Source: Arthrobacter sp. Edens01 (GTDB taxonomy: Bacteria; Actinomycetota; Actinomycetes; Actinomycetales; Micrococcaceae). Taken from it: DNA of 64,000 nucleotides. The DNA lies in the NCBI RefSeq assembly GCF_001307035.1, contig NZ_LKIU01000002.1:665088-729087 (forward strand), written 5' to 3'. The notes beneath the pieces are model-generated. The model saw only the letters and a list, made by a program, of their open reading frames with translations. It made no database searches and was not told where the DNA came from. Position numbers and translations under genes: made by a program. Shown here one piece after another: positions 7,701 through 20,536 of the stretch (the stretch's first letter is position 1; every line of letters starts with the position of its first letter).

Positions 7701-9564
7701 CGGCATGCTGCTGTCCAAGCACATCCGCCTGGTAGCGGCCTTCGACCACCGCCATGTGTTCCTGGATCCCAATCCGGACGCTGCGCGCTCGCATGCTGAA
7801 CGGCGCAGGCTCTTCGAATTGCCGCGCTCGTCCTGGGCTGATTACGACGAAAACCTGATCAGCGAAGGAGGCGGGGTGTTCCCCCGCCAGTCCAAGAGCA
7901 TCCCGATCAGTGCCCAGGTACGTGAGGTCCTCGGCCTGGACGCGTCGGTGACGCGCCTGAGCCCGCCGGAACTCCTCAGGACGATCCTCAAGGCACCCGT
8001 CGACCTGCTGTACAACGGCGGCATCGGTACGTACATCAAGGCGTCCGCCGAAACGAACGCCGAGGTGGGGGACAAGGCCAACGACGCGATCCGAATTGAC
8101 GGACGCGACGTCCGGGCCAAGGTCATCGGCGAGGGCGGCAACCTGGGCATGACCCAGCGCGGCCGCATCGAAGCTGCCCTGTCCGGAGTCATCCTGAACA
8201 CTGACGCGATCGACAACTCAGCGGGCGTGGACTGCTCCGACCACGAAGTGAACATCAAGATCTTCGTGGACCGTATGGTTGCTGCGGGCAGGCTGGACGC
8301 GTCCGAGCGCTCCGCCTTCCTGCATTCGATGACCGATGAGGTCGGACGCCTGGTGCTGCAGGACAACATCGACCAGAACATGCTGCTGCTGAATGACCGC
8401 CAGCGGGTAATCGAGTGGAGCCCCAGCTTTGAACGGCTGATGGACTGGCTCGAGGAACACGCCGGGCTGGACCGTGCCCTGGAAGCCCTGCCGACCAAGG
8501 ACGAACTGCGTGCCCGTGTTGCCGAAGGCCACGGCCTGAGTGCTCCGGAGCTCTCGGTGCTGGCTGCCTACGCCAAGATCGAGCTGACCCGGGCGCTTAC
8601 AGCCTCCGACCTGGCAGACGACCCGTACTTCCGCAGGACGCTGCGCCGGTACTTCCCCAAACAGCTGGTGGAACGCTTCGATGACCAGCTGGATACCCAT
8701 CCGCTGCGGCGCGAAATCATCTCCACCATGGTCGCCAACGACATGATCAACATCGGCGGAATCACCTTCGCCTTCCGGGTCATGGAAGAGACCTCAGCTA
8801 CCGAGGCCACGGTTGCCCGTGCCTTCAGCGCGCTGCGCGAAATCTACGCGATTGACGACGTCGTTGCGGCACTGGGAGAGCTGCCCGCCAGCTTCCCGAC
8901 CGAGACCTGGACCTCCATCCACCTGGACATGCGCCGGCTGCTGGACCGTGCCGTGCGCTGGTTCGTGAACCATGTGGGACGAGGCAGCTCCATCGACGAG
9001 GACATCCAGGCTTTCAAGCCGATCGTCGAACCGCTCCGGAAAGACCTCATGCGCTTTATGTGCGGAGCTGACCGGGACCGGGTTGAAGCCGCCCTGGAGA
9101 AGGCATCCGGCTGGGACGTGCCCAAGGAACTTGGCACCTACTGGGCGGAGCAGTTCGAAAGCTACGGCCTGCTGGACGTCGCCCTGGCGACCCGGCAGGT
9201 CCAGGAACCCGCAGAGAACATTGCCGCCGTCTACTACGCGGTTTACGACCGCTACGGGATCGACGACCTGCTGGAGCGCATCACCAAGCTGCCCCGCGGC
9301 GACCGGTGGCAGGCACTGGCCCGCGCCGCCCTGCGCGATGACCTGTACTCCACGGTCGCGGACATGACTGTGGCGGCCCTGCAGGCCACCCCATCCATGG
9401 AGGGTGAGGAACCCGTAGCCCGGGTGGAAGCCTGGGAGCAGGAAAACGCAGACAACCTTGAGCGAGCCACCAAGATGTTCGCCGAGGTAAACCAGCTGGA
9501 GCAGGATGACATGGCTTCCCTTTCGGTTGCCCTGCGCCTGCTGCGCTCGATCGTAAGGCGCTGA
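4735..9564 (+). CDS. gdhB: NAD-specific glutamate dehydrogenase, large (180-kDa type)
   Basis: At 1609 residues this matches the large bacterial NAD-dependent glutamate dehydrogenases (EC 1.4.1.2), which oxidatively deaminate glutamate to 2-oxoglutarate and ammonium. The N-terminal half holds ACT-like regulatory segments (VILIVTDDMPFLVDSVTAEI near the start). The catalytic part begins near residue 750, with the substrate-binding Lys segment VPTGAKGGFYAKQLPD around 834-849, RGGLRWSDR just before it, and a Rossmann region with VGDMSGDVFGNGML. The C-terminus is a long helical domain. GGAGG lies 8 nt before the ATG. The PdtaS-like kinase starts 12 bp after its stop and is probably co-transcribed. 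It links amino-acid catabolism to the TCA cycle. Confidence 0.93.
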   Translation: MSSGSNSTDLSSSDTSLEDFIGNYYEHLAAEDAALYPPQALRERAEAHRSLAWTRAEGTAAVDVFDQGDASVILIVTDDMPFLVDSVTAEIVRQNSGIRLMVHPTFLATRHKDSDTLQQVKRVPNAAGISSGDTAALPDISGLLGGSGATTRIESWIAVEVPRLTDESRRKDMVDGLVRVLDDVRLAVKDWSGMRAKVHEIAAELATAGPGIPDLQQARELLTWLDDGNFTFLGYREYDLLNEDGEDVLRASSGTGLGLLRRRSEAGKVQHLTTAGRAKAREKRALVITKANSRSTVHRAAYFDYIGVKRFDADGNVNGERRFIGLFATGAYTGSVREIPILRDKVQDVMRRAGFPADSHSGKDLLSIMETFPRDELFQMDADSLLETAQGILRLQERRRTRLFLRPDVYGRFMSALVFLPRDRYTTSVRLRIQDELRATFSAESIDYEARLTESALARLFFRIRLPKGAEIGDVDAAALERRLVNATRSWSEGIDEVLRGKFEREQAEQLSALWGDAFPMDYRVGYEVEDALEDIARFEDRLQNTETAPELFVYLPAGGADSADARVKLYLLEPRSLTQILPFLHNLGLEVLDERPFEIKRQDGVELFLYDLGLRYRPGVDPLETGSLLAAAFRAGISGASESDALERLILGQGLGWREVVMFRSYAKYMRQMGNTNSYGFIADTLMGNPRVTGALGRMFRARFDPSLEDEKRAAEMEAARSDLDAGLEQVPTLDADRVLRTFANLIEATLRTNFYQDKPYVSHKLNTAAIDGAPFPRPKYEIWVYSPRVEGVHLRFGEVARGGLRWSDRREDFRTEILGLVKAQTVKNAVIVPTGAKGGFYAKQLPDPAQDRGAWMEEGKESYRTFIRGLLDITDNLVVTEDGEQVRPPENVVRHDGDDSYLVVAADKGTASFSDIANALSAEYGFWLGDAFASGGSVGYDHKAMGITARGAWESVKRHFSELGVDTQNEDFTVVGVGDMSGDVFGNGMLLSKHIRLVAAFDHRHVFLDPNPDAARSHAERRRLFELPRSSWADYDENLISEGGGVFPRQSKSIPISAQVREVLGLDASVTRLSPPELLRTILKAPVDLLYNGGIGTYIKASAETNAEVGDKANDAIRIDGRDVRAKVIGEGGNLGMTQRGRIEAALSGVILNTDAIDNSAGVDCSDHEVNIKIFVDRMVAAGRLDASERSAFLHSMTDEVGRLVLQDNIDQNMLLLNDRQRVIEWSPSFERLMDWLEEHAGLDRALEALPTKDELRARVAEGHGLSAPELSVLAAYAKIELTRALTASDLADDPYFRRTLRRYFPKQLVERFDDQLDTHPLRREIISTMVANDMINIGGITFAFRVMEETSATEATVARAFSALREIYAIDDVVAALGELPASFPTETWTSIHLDMRRLLDRAVRWFVNHVGRGSSIDEDIQAFKPIVEPLRKDLMRFMCGADRDRVEAALEKASGWDVPKELGTYWAEQFESYGLLDVALATRQVQEPAENIAAVYYAVYDRYGIDDLLERITKLPRGDRWQALARAALRDDLYSTVADMTVAALQATPSMEGEEPVARVEAWEQENADNLERATKMFAEVNQLEQDDMASLSVALRLLRSIVRR

Positions 9565-9576
9565 CGGACCTCCGAT

Positions 9577-11058
9577 ATGGCGATATTTACCGACCCGATC
9601 AAGGACCACGCGGATTTCGGTCCGGGCGATGCTGAGTGGCTGCACCTGCTGGTGGGGGACTGGCAGCTGGTTGCGGACCTCGCGTTCGCTGACCTCGCCC
9701 TGTGGTTTCCGCTGCCCGAAGGCACCTACGTGGCGCTGGCACATGCCCGCCCATCGACGTCGCATACTGTGTTCCACAGCGACTTCGTGGGCGAGCGTAT
9801 CCGTGCCGACCTGCAACCTCTGGTGGACAAGGCCTGGAAGTCCCAGACCATTGAGCGCTCCAGCGAGACGAACTGGACCACGGAGACGGCGATGCGGGTG
9901 GAAGCGATTCCGTTCGTCCGCAACGGGCGCACGCTCGCCGTCGTTACCTCCCACATGGACCTTTCGAGTTCCCGGATGCCCTCACGGCTTGAGCTCACCT
10001 ACCGGCAGTGCGCCTATGACCTGCTGCGGATGGGCACGCTGGGACTGTGGCCGGACTTCGCCACACCCACAGGGTCCCGCCGCGGCGCCCCACGCGTGGG
10101 CGACGGACTGATCCGGCTCGATGCCCAGGGAGTGGTGCAGTATGCCAGCCCCAACGGGGTCTCCGCGTTCCGCCGCCTTGGCGACATGGAAACGCTGGAA
10201 GGCAGGCCGCTTGCTGAAATCACGACGGCGCTGCTCAAGGACCGCAGGATGGTGGACGAAACGCTGCCGCTGGTGGTCACCGGGCGGATGCCGTGGCGCA
10301 CCGAGATCGAGTCGAGGGGAGTGAGCCTGTCCCTGCGGGCCATCCCGCTGCGCGATGAGAAGGAACGGTTCGGCGCGCTGGTGCTGTGCCGCGACGTTTC
10401 GGAGCTGCGTCGGCGGGAAATGGAACTTGTGTCCAAGGACGCGACCATCCGCGAGATCCATCACCGGGTGAAGAACAACCTTCAGACGGTGGCAGCGCTG
10501 CTGCGCATGCAGTCCCGGCGGATGGAGAGCGAAGAAGGCAAGCAGGGCCTGGCCCAGGCCATGCGACGGGTCTCAACGATCGCGCTGGTCCATGAGACGC
10601 TGTCCCAGGGCCTGACCCAGAATGTTGACTTTGACGAGCTGATCGACCGCCAGTTCCGCCTTTCGGCCGAAGTTGCCTCACCGTCGCAGGCAGTCCGCAC
10701 CGAACGGCAGGGCACCTTCGGTGAGCTGCCAAGCGACCTGGCCACGCCGCTTGCCCTGGTGATCAACGAACTGGTGACCAACGCCGTCGAGCATGGGCTC
10801 GCCGGTAAGGAAAACGGCACCGTATGGCTGAATGCTGAACGCCACCAGGGCAAAGACGGCGAAGAGAACCTGACGGTTACCGTCGCTGACGACGGCGTTG
10901 GGCTGCCTGACGAACCGCGGAGGGAAGGGCTGGGCCTCCAGATCGTCCGGACGCTGGTCCAGAGTGAGCTCGCCGGAACCATTGAGTGGTCGAAGAGGCC
11001 GGGCGGAGGTACTGAGGTGACGATCCAGATCGGGCTGGACGGCGCCCGCCGGCGCTAG
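9577..11058 (+). CDS. pdtaS: PdtaS-like sensor histidine kinase (HisKA_2 type)
   Basis: A cytosolic 493-residue kinase with no membrane segment. The N-terminal ~150 residues form a GAF-like module (WLHLLVGDWQLVADLAFADLALW), and a PAS module follows at about 170-280. The HisKA_2 dimerisation region has IHHRVKNNLQTVAALLRMQ at about 294, with His296 as the likely phospho-acceptor. The ATPase domain has an N-box (LVINELVTNAVEHGL), G1 (DDGVGLP) and GLGLQIVRTLV. This layout matches mycobacterial PdtaS, whose partner PdtaR is an ANTAR antiterminator. That partner is not in the window. The adjacent convergent whiB1 repeats the Rv3219/Rv3220c neighbourhood. It follows gdh by 12 bp and lacks a strong Shine-Dalgarno. 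Confidence 0.85.
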   Translation: MAIFTDPIKDHADFGPGDAEWLHLLVGDWQLVADLAFADLALWFPLPEGTYVALAHARPSTSHTVFHSDFVGERIRADLQPLVDKAWKSQTIERSSETNWTTETAMRVEAIPFVRNGRTLAVVTSHMDLSSSRMPSRLELTYRQCAYDLLRMGTLGLWPDFATPTGSRRGAPRVGDGLIRLDAQGVVQYASPNGVSAFRRLGDMETLEGRPLAEITTALLKDRRMVDETLPLVVTGRMPWRTEIESRGVSLSLRAIPLRDEKERFGALVLCRDVSELRRREMELVSKDATIREIHHRVKNNLQTVAALLRMQSRRMESEEGKQGLAQAMRRVSTIALVHETLSQGLTQNVDFDELIDRQFRLSAEVASPSQAVRTERQGTFGELPSDLATPLALVINELVTNAVEHGLAGKENGTVWLNAERHQGKDGEENLTVTVADDGVGLPDEPRREGLGLQIVRTLVQSELAGTIEWSKRPGGGTEVTIQIGLDGARRR

Positions 11059-11076
11059 GCCACTTTCCACGCCCAC

Positions 11077-11114
11077 AAAGAAGGGCCGCTGCCATCCGGC
11101 AGCGGCCCTTCTTT
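11077..11114. terminator. Bidirectional intrinsic terminator between pdtaS and whiB1
   Basis: A perfect 17-bp stem with the 4-nt loop ATCC. The arms begin AAAG and end CTTT, so each strand has a short T-run. It can end both the rightward gdh-pdtaS transcript and the leftward whiB1 transcript. Confidence 0.9.
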
Positions 11115-11175
11115 GGTCCGGGCGGGGGTGCCCGGTAAGTCTTAAGGAGGTCCGGTTGGTCCTCTTCCGGGTCCC

Positions 11176-11424
11176 CTAGGAAGCCCGGCGTGCCCTAGCG
11201 GCACGGCGCTTCAGCGCACGGCGCTCGTCTTCGCTCATGCCGCCCCAAACACCGGCGTCCTGTCCGGTCTCGATTGCCCACTGCAGGCAGGTATCGATTA
11301 CCGGGCACCGGCGGCAAACGCTCTTGGCCTCTTCAATCTGAAGAAGAGCCGGGCCGGTGTTCCCTACGGGGAAGAACAGCTCCGGATCCTTGTCCAGACA
11401 TGCTGCGCGGCTCCGCCAATCCAT
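11176..11424 (-). CDS. whiB1: WhiB1-type iron-sulfur transcriptional regulator
   Basis: The 82-residue protein has cysteines at 9, 37, 40 and 46, exactly the spacing that ligates the nitric-oxide-sensitive [4Fe-4S] cluster of WhiB1. The GVWGG beta-turn follows at 58-62, then a basic DNA-binding tail (RRALKRRAARARR). WhiB1 binds the primary sigma factor region 4 and controls essential genes in mycobacteria. The open frame extends 17 codons upstream, but an AGAGGAGAT Shine-Dalgarno precedes the ATG at 11424, and the protein then starts MDWRSRAACL as in other WhiB1 proteins. A CRP-like palindrome lies 41-56 bp upstream of the start. Confidence 0.95.
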   Translation of the reverse strand: MDWRSRAACLDKDPELFFPVGNTGPALLQIEEAKSVCRRCPVIDTCLQWAIETGQDAGVWGGMSEDERRALKRRAARARRAS

Positions 11425-11464
11425 GCTAATCACTATCTCCTCTGAAAAGTTGACTCCGCTTGTT

Positions 11465-11480
11465 TGTGAAAACATTCACG
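11465..11480. promoter_or_regulatory. CRP/FNR-like palindrome upstream of whiB1
   Basis: The site reads TGTGA-N6-TCACG, one base from the ideal TGTGA-N6-TCACA. It lies 41-56 bp before the whiB1 ATG. In Mycobacterium, whiB1 is a known target of the CRP protein Rv3676. A separate short hairpin (AGGGGCC … GGCCCCT) lies just upstream at about 11496-11514. CRP control here is an inference from the motif and the orthologue. Confidence 0.55.
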
Positions 11481-11681
11481 AGCAACCACAAACTAAAGGG
11501 GCCGGTTTCGGCCCCTGATTCCCCTCTACAAGGGTGTCACGCGATGGAAACGCAAACAAGGGTTAACAAGCTGTTAATCTGCCGGAAATGATGAGTGATG
11601 CGTCACAAAGGCCCGTGGCCTCGGTCCTCTAGGATCCCTAACCGGTCGCTGCCCCTCGACTATGTCCGGTATGGTGCCAGT

Positions 11682-12107
11682 GTGTCAAGACCCCAAAATT
11701 CCCCGGCCCAACAGTCGCGCCCGGGCGCAGTTGTCCTGATTTCGGCCATTCTGGTCTTTGAGGCACTTGCCCTTTTGGGAGTTGCGGGCTGGTACGTCTA
11801 CAACCTGATCAACTCCACAGCGACCTCTTTCGGAGGAGCTGTCTTCAGCCTGTTCCTGATCGTCCTTGTGGCCGTATGGCTGCTGGTGGTTGGCCACTTC
11901 TTCTTCAGGGGCATGCGCTGGACGCGTGCTGCAGCACTGGTCTGGCAGCTGTTCATGATCGTTATTGCCGTGCCGACCCTGCAGGGCGGTGTGGTGCTGG
12001 TTGGGTTGGTGCTGCTCCTGCCCGCTGCGGCAGTCATCCTGCTGCTGTTCTCCAAGCCGGTCATCGCATGGACTTCGCGGACAAGTGGGGACACCAAGGC
12101 TTTCTGA
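11682..12107 (+). CDS. Small integral membrane protein, unknown function
   Basis: From the GTG at 11682 this is 141 residues: a Ser/Pro/Gln-rich head of about 15 residues and then four hydrophobic segments (starting near AVVLISAILVFEALALLG, GGAVFSLFLIVLVAVWLLVV, AAALVWQLFMIVIAVP and VVLVGLVLLLPAAAVILLL). I see no functional motif. The frame is open from an ATG at 11595, but the extra 29 residues are basic and look non-coding. A TATGGT -10-like hexamer stands exactly 6 nt before the GTG, which suggests a leaderless mRNA. It is divergent from whiB1. No specific role can be assigned. Confidence 0.65.
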   Translation: MSRPQNSPAQQSRPGAVVLISAILVFEALALLGVAGWYVYNLINSTATSFGGAVFSLFLIVLVAVWLLVVGHFFFRGMRWTRAAALVWQLFMIVIAVPTLQGGVVLVGLVLLLPAAAVILLLFSKPVIAWTSRTSGDTKAF

Positions 12108-12472
12108 GGCTGACGCCCATGCGCTGAGGGGATGCGCAGATCACCGCTTGTTCCTGGCCGCTGGTTCGCCACTCGTTGGACTGTTTCCCTGTCGTGTTTG
12201 TCACAAGGTTTGACGGCGCGCGTCTTTCTCGGACCTGCACTTGGACTGAATCAGTGTTGCGGGCGACTCCGGCAGGCAACGTCGCAGACTGGCCGTGGGC
12301 GGCGTGTTCCGTCGGCTTGAGCGAGGAGAACAGCCGGGAGAAAACCAGCTGAGCCGAAGAGGGGAGCCACAGATAACACGCTCCCGATTCCGTTGAGTGC
12401 TTCCCAAGGCGGATTGTCGCTGAGGGTACACTTCCAACCGGGGATCAAGTAATGCGCCAATGAGAGGTATGT
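12108..12472. other. Non-coding gap before the polysaccharide island
   Basis: 365 bp between the membrane protein and the acyltransferase. The short frames here lack codon bias and start sites. It should contain the promoter of the acyltransferase gene, but no convincing -35/-10 pair was found. A GAGAGG Shine-Dalgarno stands at 12463-12467. Confidence 0.5.
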
Positions 12473-17836
<5,364 letters not shown>

Positions 17837-17838
17837 GG

Positions 17839-18711
17839 TTGTCTTCTGAACGGCTGGAGACTCCCGGTCGCGGAGCGGGTTTCGTTGACCTGGTCCGCTC
17901 CCGGTTTCTCCTCAAGCTCCTAGTCTCCAAGGAACTGAAAGTACGCTACCGCGGGTCCGTGCTGGGCTTGTTGTGGTCCTACGTCAAACCGGGCGTTCAG
18001 TTCGTTGTGTTCTACGTTGCCCTTGGGGTTTTCTTGAACCTCGAGCAGAGCGACAGTAATCCCAGAGGGCTGCCGAACTATGCCATCTACCTTTTCTCCG
18101 GCATCGTACTGATCAACTTCTTCACTGAAGCACTGGGCAACGCCTCCCGGTCAATCGTCGGTAACGGCGGCCTGATAAAGAAGATCTACCTTCCCCGCCA
18201 GCTGTTTCCCGTGGCATCTGTCTGGGTCTCGGGCGTGCATTTCGTGCCGCAGATACTGATCCTGTTGGTGGCATGCCTGTTTAACGGATGGCGTCCGGGA
18301 GTGCTGGAAGTGGCTGCTGCCCTTGGCGGGTTTGTGATCGTTGGTCTGCTGGCTACGGGTCTTGGCTTGTTGTTCGGTGCGGTCAACGTGTACTTCCGTG
18401 ATGCGGAAAACCTTGTCGACATGCTGCTCATGATCGCCACCTGGGCATCCCCGGTTTTGTACTCATGGGTGATGGTACGGAACAAGCTGGGAGAGACCGC
18501 CTTCAACCTCTACCAGTTGAATCCCATAACCGTAGGTGTGGAGACTTTCCACTTCGCTTTCTGGCTGCCAACTACGGATGGGGCAGAGCAAATCCCTCCT
18601 CACCTCCTCTCCGTTTGGCTGCCCGTTGGGCTGGCCATTTCTGCAGCCGTGCTGCTCTTTGGCCAGTTCGTTTTCCGCCGCCTTGAAGGCCGATTCGCGC
18701 AGGAGCTCTAA
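17839..18711 (+). CDS. Polysaccharide ABC exporter permease (Wzm/RfbA type)
   Basis: The 290-residue protein is an ABC-2 type permease with about six membrane segments. It starts with the amphipathic region typical of Wzm (FLLKLLVSKELKVRYRGSVLGLLWSYVKP). It should pair with the next gene's ATPase to flip a lipid-linked glycan outwards. Mycobacterial Rv3783 plays this role for galactan, and its placement after glf-glfT2 suggests the same here. The start is a TTG only 2 bp after the previous stop, with no strong Shine-Dalgarno, so translation probably depends on coupling. No ATG or GTG lies nearby in frame. Confidence 0.88.
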   Translation: MSSERLETPGRGAGFVDLVRSRFLLKLLVSKELKVRYRGSVLGLLWSYVKPGVQFVVFYVALGVFLNLEQSDSNPRGLPNYAIYLFSGIVLINFFTEALGNASRSIVGNGGLIKKIYLPRQLFPVASVWVSGVHFVPQILILLVACLFNGWRPGVLEVAAALGGFVIVGLLATGLGLLFGAVNVYFRDAENLVDMLLMIATWASPVLYSWVMVRNKLGETAFNLYQLNPITVGVETFHFAFWLPTTDGAEQIPPHLLSVWLPVGLAISAAVLLFGQFVFRRLEGRFAQEL

Positions 18712-18714
18712 GCC

Positions 18715-19443
18715 TTGGTCAATGCCATTGAAGTACGAAACGTCAACAAGCAGTTTGTCCTGCGGCATACGCGTTCCATGAAGGAAGCCTTCGTCTGGCT
18801 GGTCAAAGGACGCAAGGGGGACCTGTCAGAGAAGTTCCATGCGCTCAAAGGCGTGTCCCTTGATGTTGAACAGGGAGAGACCGTTGCCCTGCTGGGACTC
18901 AACGGTTCCGGCAAGTCCACCCTCCTGAAGCACATCTCAGGAGTTATGCGCCCTGATAGCGGGACCGTGGGCACCCGGGGGAGGGTCGCCGGACTCATCG
19001 AGGTGGGAGCAGGCTTTCACCACGATCTGAGCGGACGTGACAATGTGTACCTGAACGGGGCGATCCTTGGCATGTCTGAGGAAGAAATCAACGAGAAGTT
19101 CGATTCCATCGTTGAATTCTCCGAGATCGGTCAGTTCATCGACACGGAGGTGAAGTTCTATTCCTCCGGCATGTACCTTCGGCTGGCTTTCTCGGTGGCG
19201 GTGCATACGGATCCTGAGGTGTTTCTCGTCGACGAAATTCTTGCGGTCGGCGATGAACCGTTTCAGAAAAAGTGCATCAACAAGATCAAGGAGCTCGCCG
19301 CAGAGGGGAAAACCCTGGTGGTAGTCAGCCACGACCTAGACTTGGTGTCCCGCATCTGTGAGCGGGGAGTGCTGCTAGAGCACGGTGAAGTGATCATGGA
19401 CGGTCCGGTTCATGACGTCGTTAGCCGGATGCGAGCAAACTGA
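18715..19443 (+). CDS. Polysaccharide ABC exporter ATP-binding protein (Wzt type)
   Basis: The 242-residue ATPase has Walker A LLGLNGSGKSTLLKH (about 59-73), the Wzt-specific segment VAGLIEVGAGFHHDLSGRDNVYLNG, a signature YSSGMYLRLAF (about 148-158) and Walker B VFLVDE. This matches the TagH/Wzt/RfbE group. It lacks the C-terminal carbohydrate-binding domain of some Wzt proteins, like mycobacterial Rv3781. It starts with TTG 3 bp after the permease stop. Its natural terminator has been split by an IS element 40-60 bp downstream. Confidence 0.9.
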   Translation: MVNAIEVRNVNKQFVLRHTRSMKEAFVWLVKGRKGDLSEKFHALKGVSLDVEQGETVALLGLNGSGKSTLLKHISGVMRPDSGTVGTRGRVAGLIEVGAGFHHDLSGRDNVYLNGAILGMSEEEINEKFDSIVEFSEIGQFIDTEVKFYSSGMYLRLAFSVAVHTDPEVFLVDEILAVGDEPFQKKCINKIKELAAEGKTLVVVSHDLDLVSRICERGVLLEHGEVIMDGPVHDVVSRMRAN

Positions 19444-19559
19444 CGGAAGCTGCCTGGTCAGCCACTAACCGCAGACACAAAAAGAGCCCGGCCGGGTCAA
19501 TCTGAACTGCTCCCCGAAGGTTGGACTGAGAAATCTGTTCACTCTCGGGGAGCAGTTCT

Positions 19560-19964
19560 ATGTATGGCAGCTGTTCGTTATCGGAGGAGCAGCGTGAGGC
19601 AGCGGTAGCCCTGTTTGAGCTGGGTTGGGGGTACAAGGTAGCGACGAAGCTCGGCGTGGGCAAGAAGGCTATAGGCGGGTTATACGACAGGTGGAGAGTG
19701 CGCGGAGGGACAACACTATTGGCCAAGCCAACCGAGCGTAGGTTTTCGTTTGAGTTCAAGCTCATGTTTGTTCAGCGTTTCCTGGCAGGCGAAACGAAGG
19801 TCGCCTTGGCGCAGGAGTTTCAGCTGTCGTCACCGATTCTCATTAAGACGTGGGCCGGCCAGTACCGCAGTGACGGTGAAGAGGGCCTGCGCCCGAAACC
19901 CAAGGCCGCCCGAAAGCACCTGCCCGGGCCACGGAGTCCGCGCCGTCATTGCACTAAAGGCTGA
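19560..19964 (+). pseudogene. IS150-group orfA remnant
   Basis: The frame begins MYGSCSLSEEQREAAVALFELGWGYK with an IS150-type HTH (KVATKLGVGKKAIGGLYDRW) and a second HTH copy (FLAGETKVALAQEFQLSSPILIKTW). After KPKAARKHLPG the reading runs into the wrong frame of the orfB remnant. The Leu-zipper-rich end and frameshift site of normal orfA are missing, which points to an internal deletion. The protein might still bind the IS ends but cannot form the OrfAB fusion. Confidence 0.8.
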
Positions 19965-20474
19965 GCACCGTCTGGATCTGCTCCTGGACGTGGCCGGCTT
20001 GGCTCGTTCAACGTTTTTCTGCCACCAGGCCCGCTTCCAGGACCCGGACCCGCAAGCGGAGCTCAAAGCCGCGGTCCGGGAAATCTTCGTGAAGAACCAT
20101 GCCCGGTACGGGCACCGCCGTATCCACACGGTGCTGGTCAAGCAGGGCTGGACCGTGGCGAAGAAGACCATGTTGAAGCTGATGCGCTCTCTTCAGCTGG
20201 TCTGCAAGGTTCGACGCAGGAAACGCTACGCCTCTTACCGCGGTGAGTAGGGTGAAGTGGCACCGAATCTGCTGAACCGGGAATTCGAAGCTGCGGCACC
20301 AAACCAGAAATGGGTTACGGACGTGACCGAGTTCCGCGTCGGTGACCGCAAAACACCGATGCCTTGGCAACGCAGCTCAGCGCGTACATCGGCTGGTACA
20401 ACCATGAACGCATCTCGACAAAGCTCGAGGGCCTGAGCCCGGTGTAATACCGTGCCCAAGCCCTCGCGGCTTAG
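19933..20474 (+). pseudogene. IS150-group orfB transposase remnant
   Basis: The readable parts are a helical N-terminal segment (LKAEHRLDLLLDVAGLARSTFF … RYGHRRIHTVLVKQGW), then a TAG at 20248-20250. In the same frame follows PNLLNREFEAAAPNQKWVTDVTEFRVGDRK, which holds the first Asp of the DDE triad. A large deletion then joins this, in another frame, to the C-terminal stretch YIGWYNHERISTKLEGLSPV, followed by TAA and a second fragment ending at 20474. The second D and the E are lost. It is inactive. Confidence 0.85.
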
Positions 20475-20536
20475 GATCTTATTTGGCCAGTCCAACTTTC
20501 GGGGACCAGTTCAATCCGGACGGGCTCTTCCGTGTG

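Larger units (their letters stand above)
19503..20513 (+). mobile_element. Degenerate IS3-family (IS150-group) element
   Basis: The ends are 26-bp inverted repeats (19503-19528 and 20488-20513) matching at 24 positions, beginning TGAACTG. Both ends are flanked by ATC, consistent with a 3-bp target duplication, as expected for the IS3 family. At 1011 bp it is shorter than the roughly 1.4 kb usual for the group. The element has lost the orfA/orfB junction and most of the DDE core, and carries internal stops, so it cannot make a transposase. It could still be mobilised by an intact relative, because its ends are well kept. Confidence 0.88.
19481..20530. terminator. Intrinsic terminator split by an IS insertion
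   Basis: The left arm AAGAGCCCGGCCGG (19482-19495) and right arm CCGGACGGGCTCTT (20516-20529) are complementary apart from one mismatch. Removing the IS and one ATC target copy restores a hairpin with a loop of about 6 nt between the wzt-like gene and the convergent DUF6541 gene. The IS lies in that loop. Read-through on either side is now possible. Confidence 0.75.
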
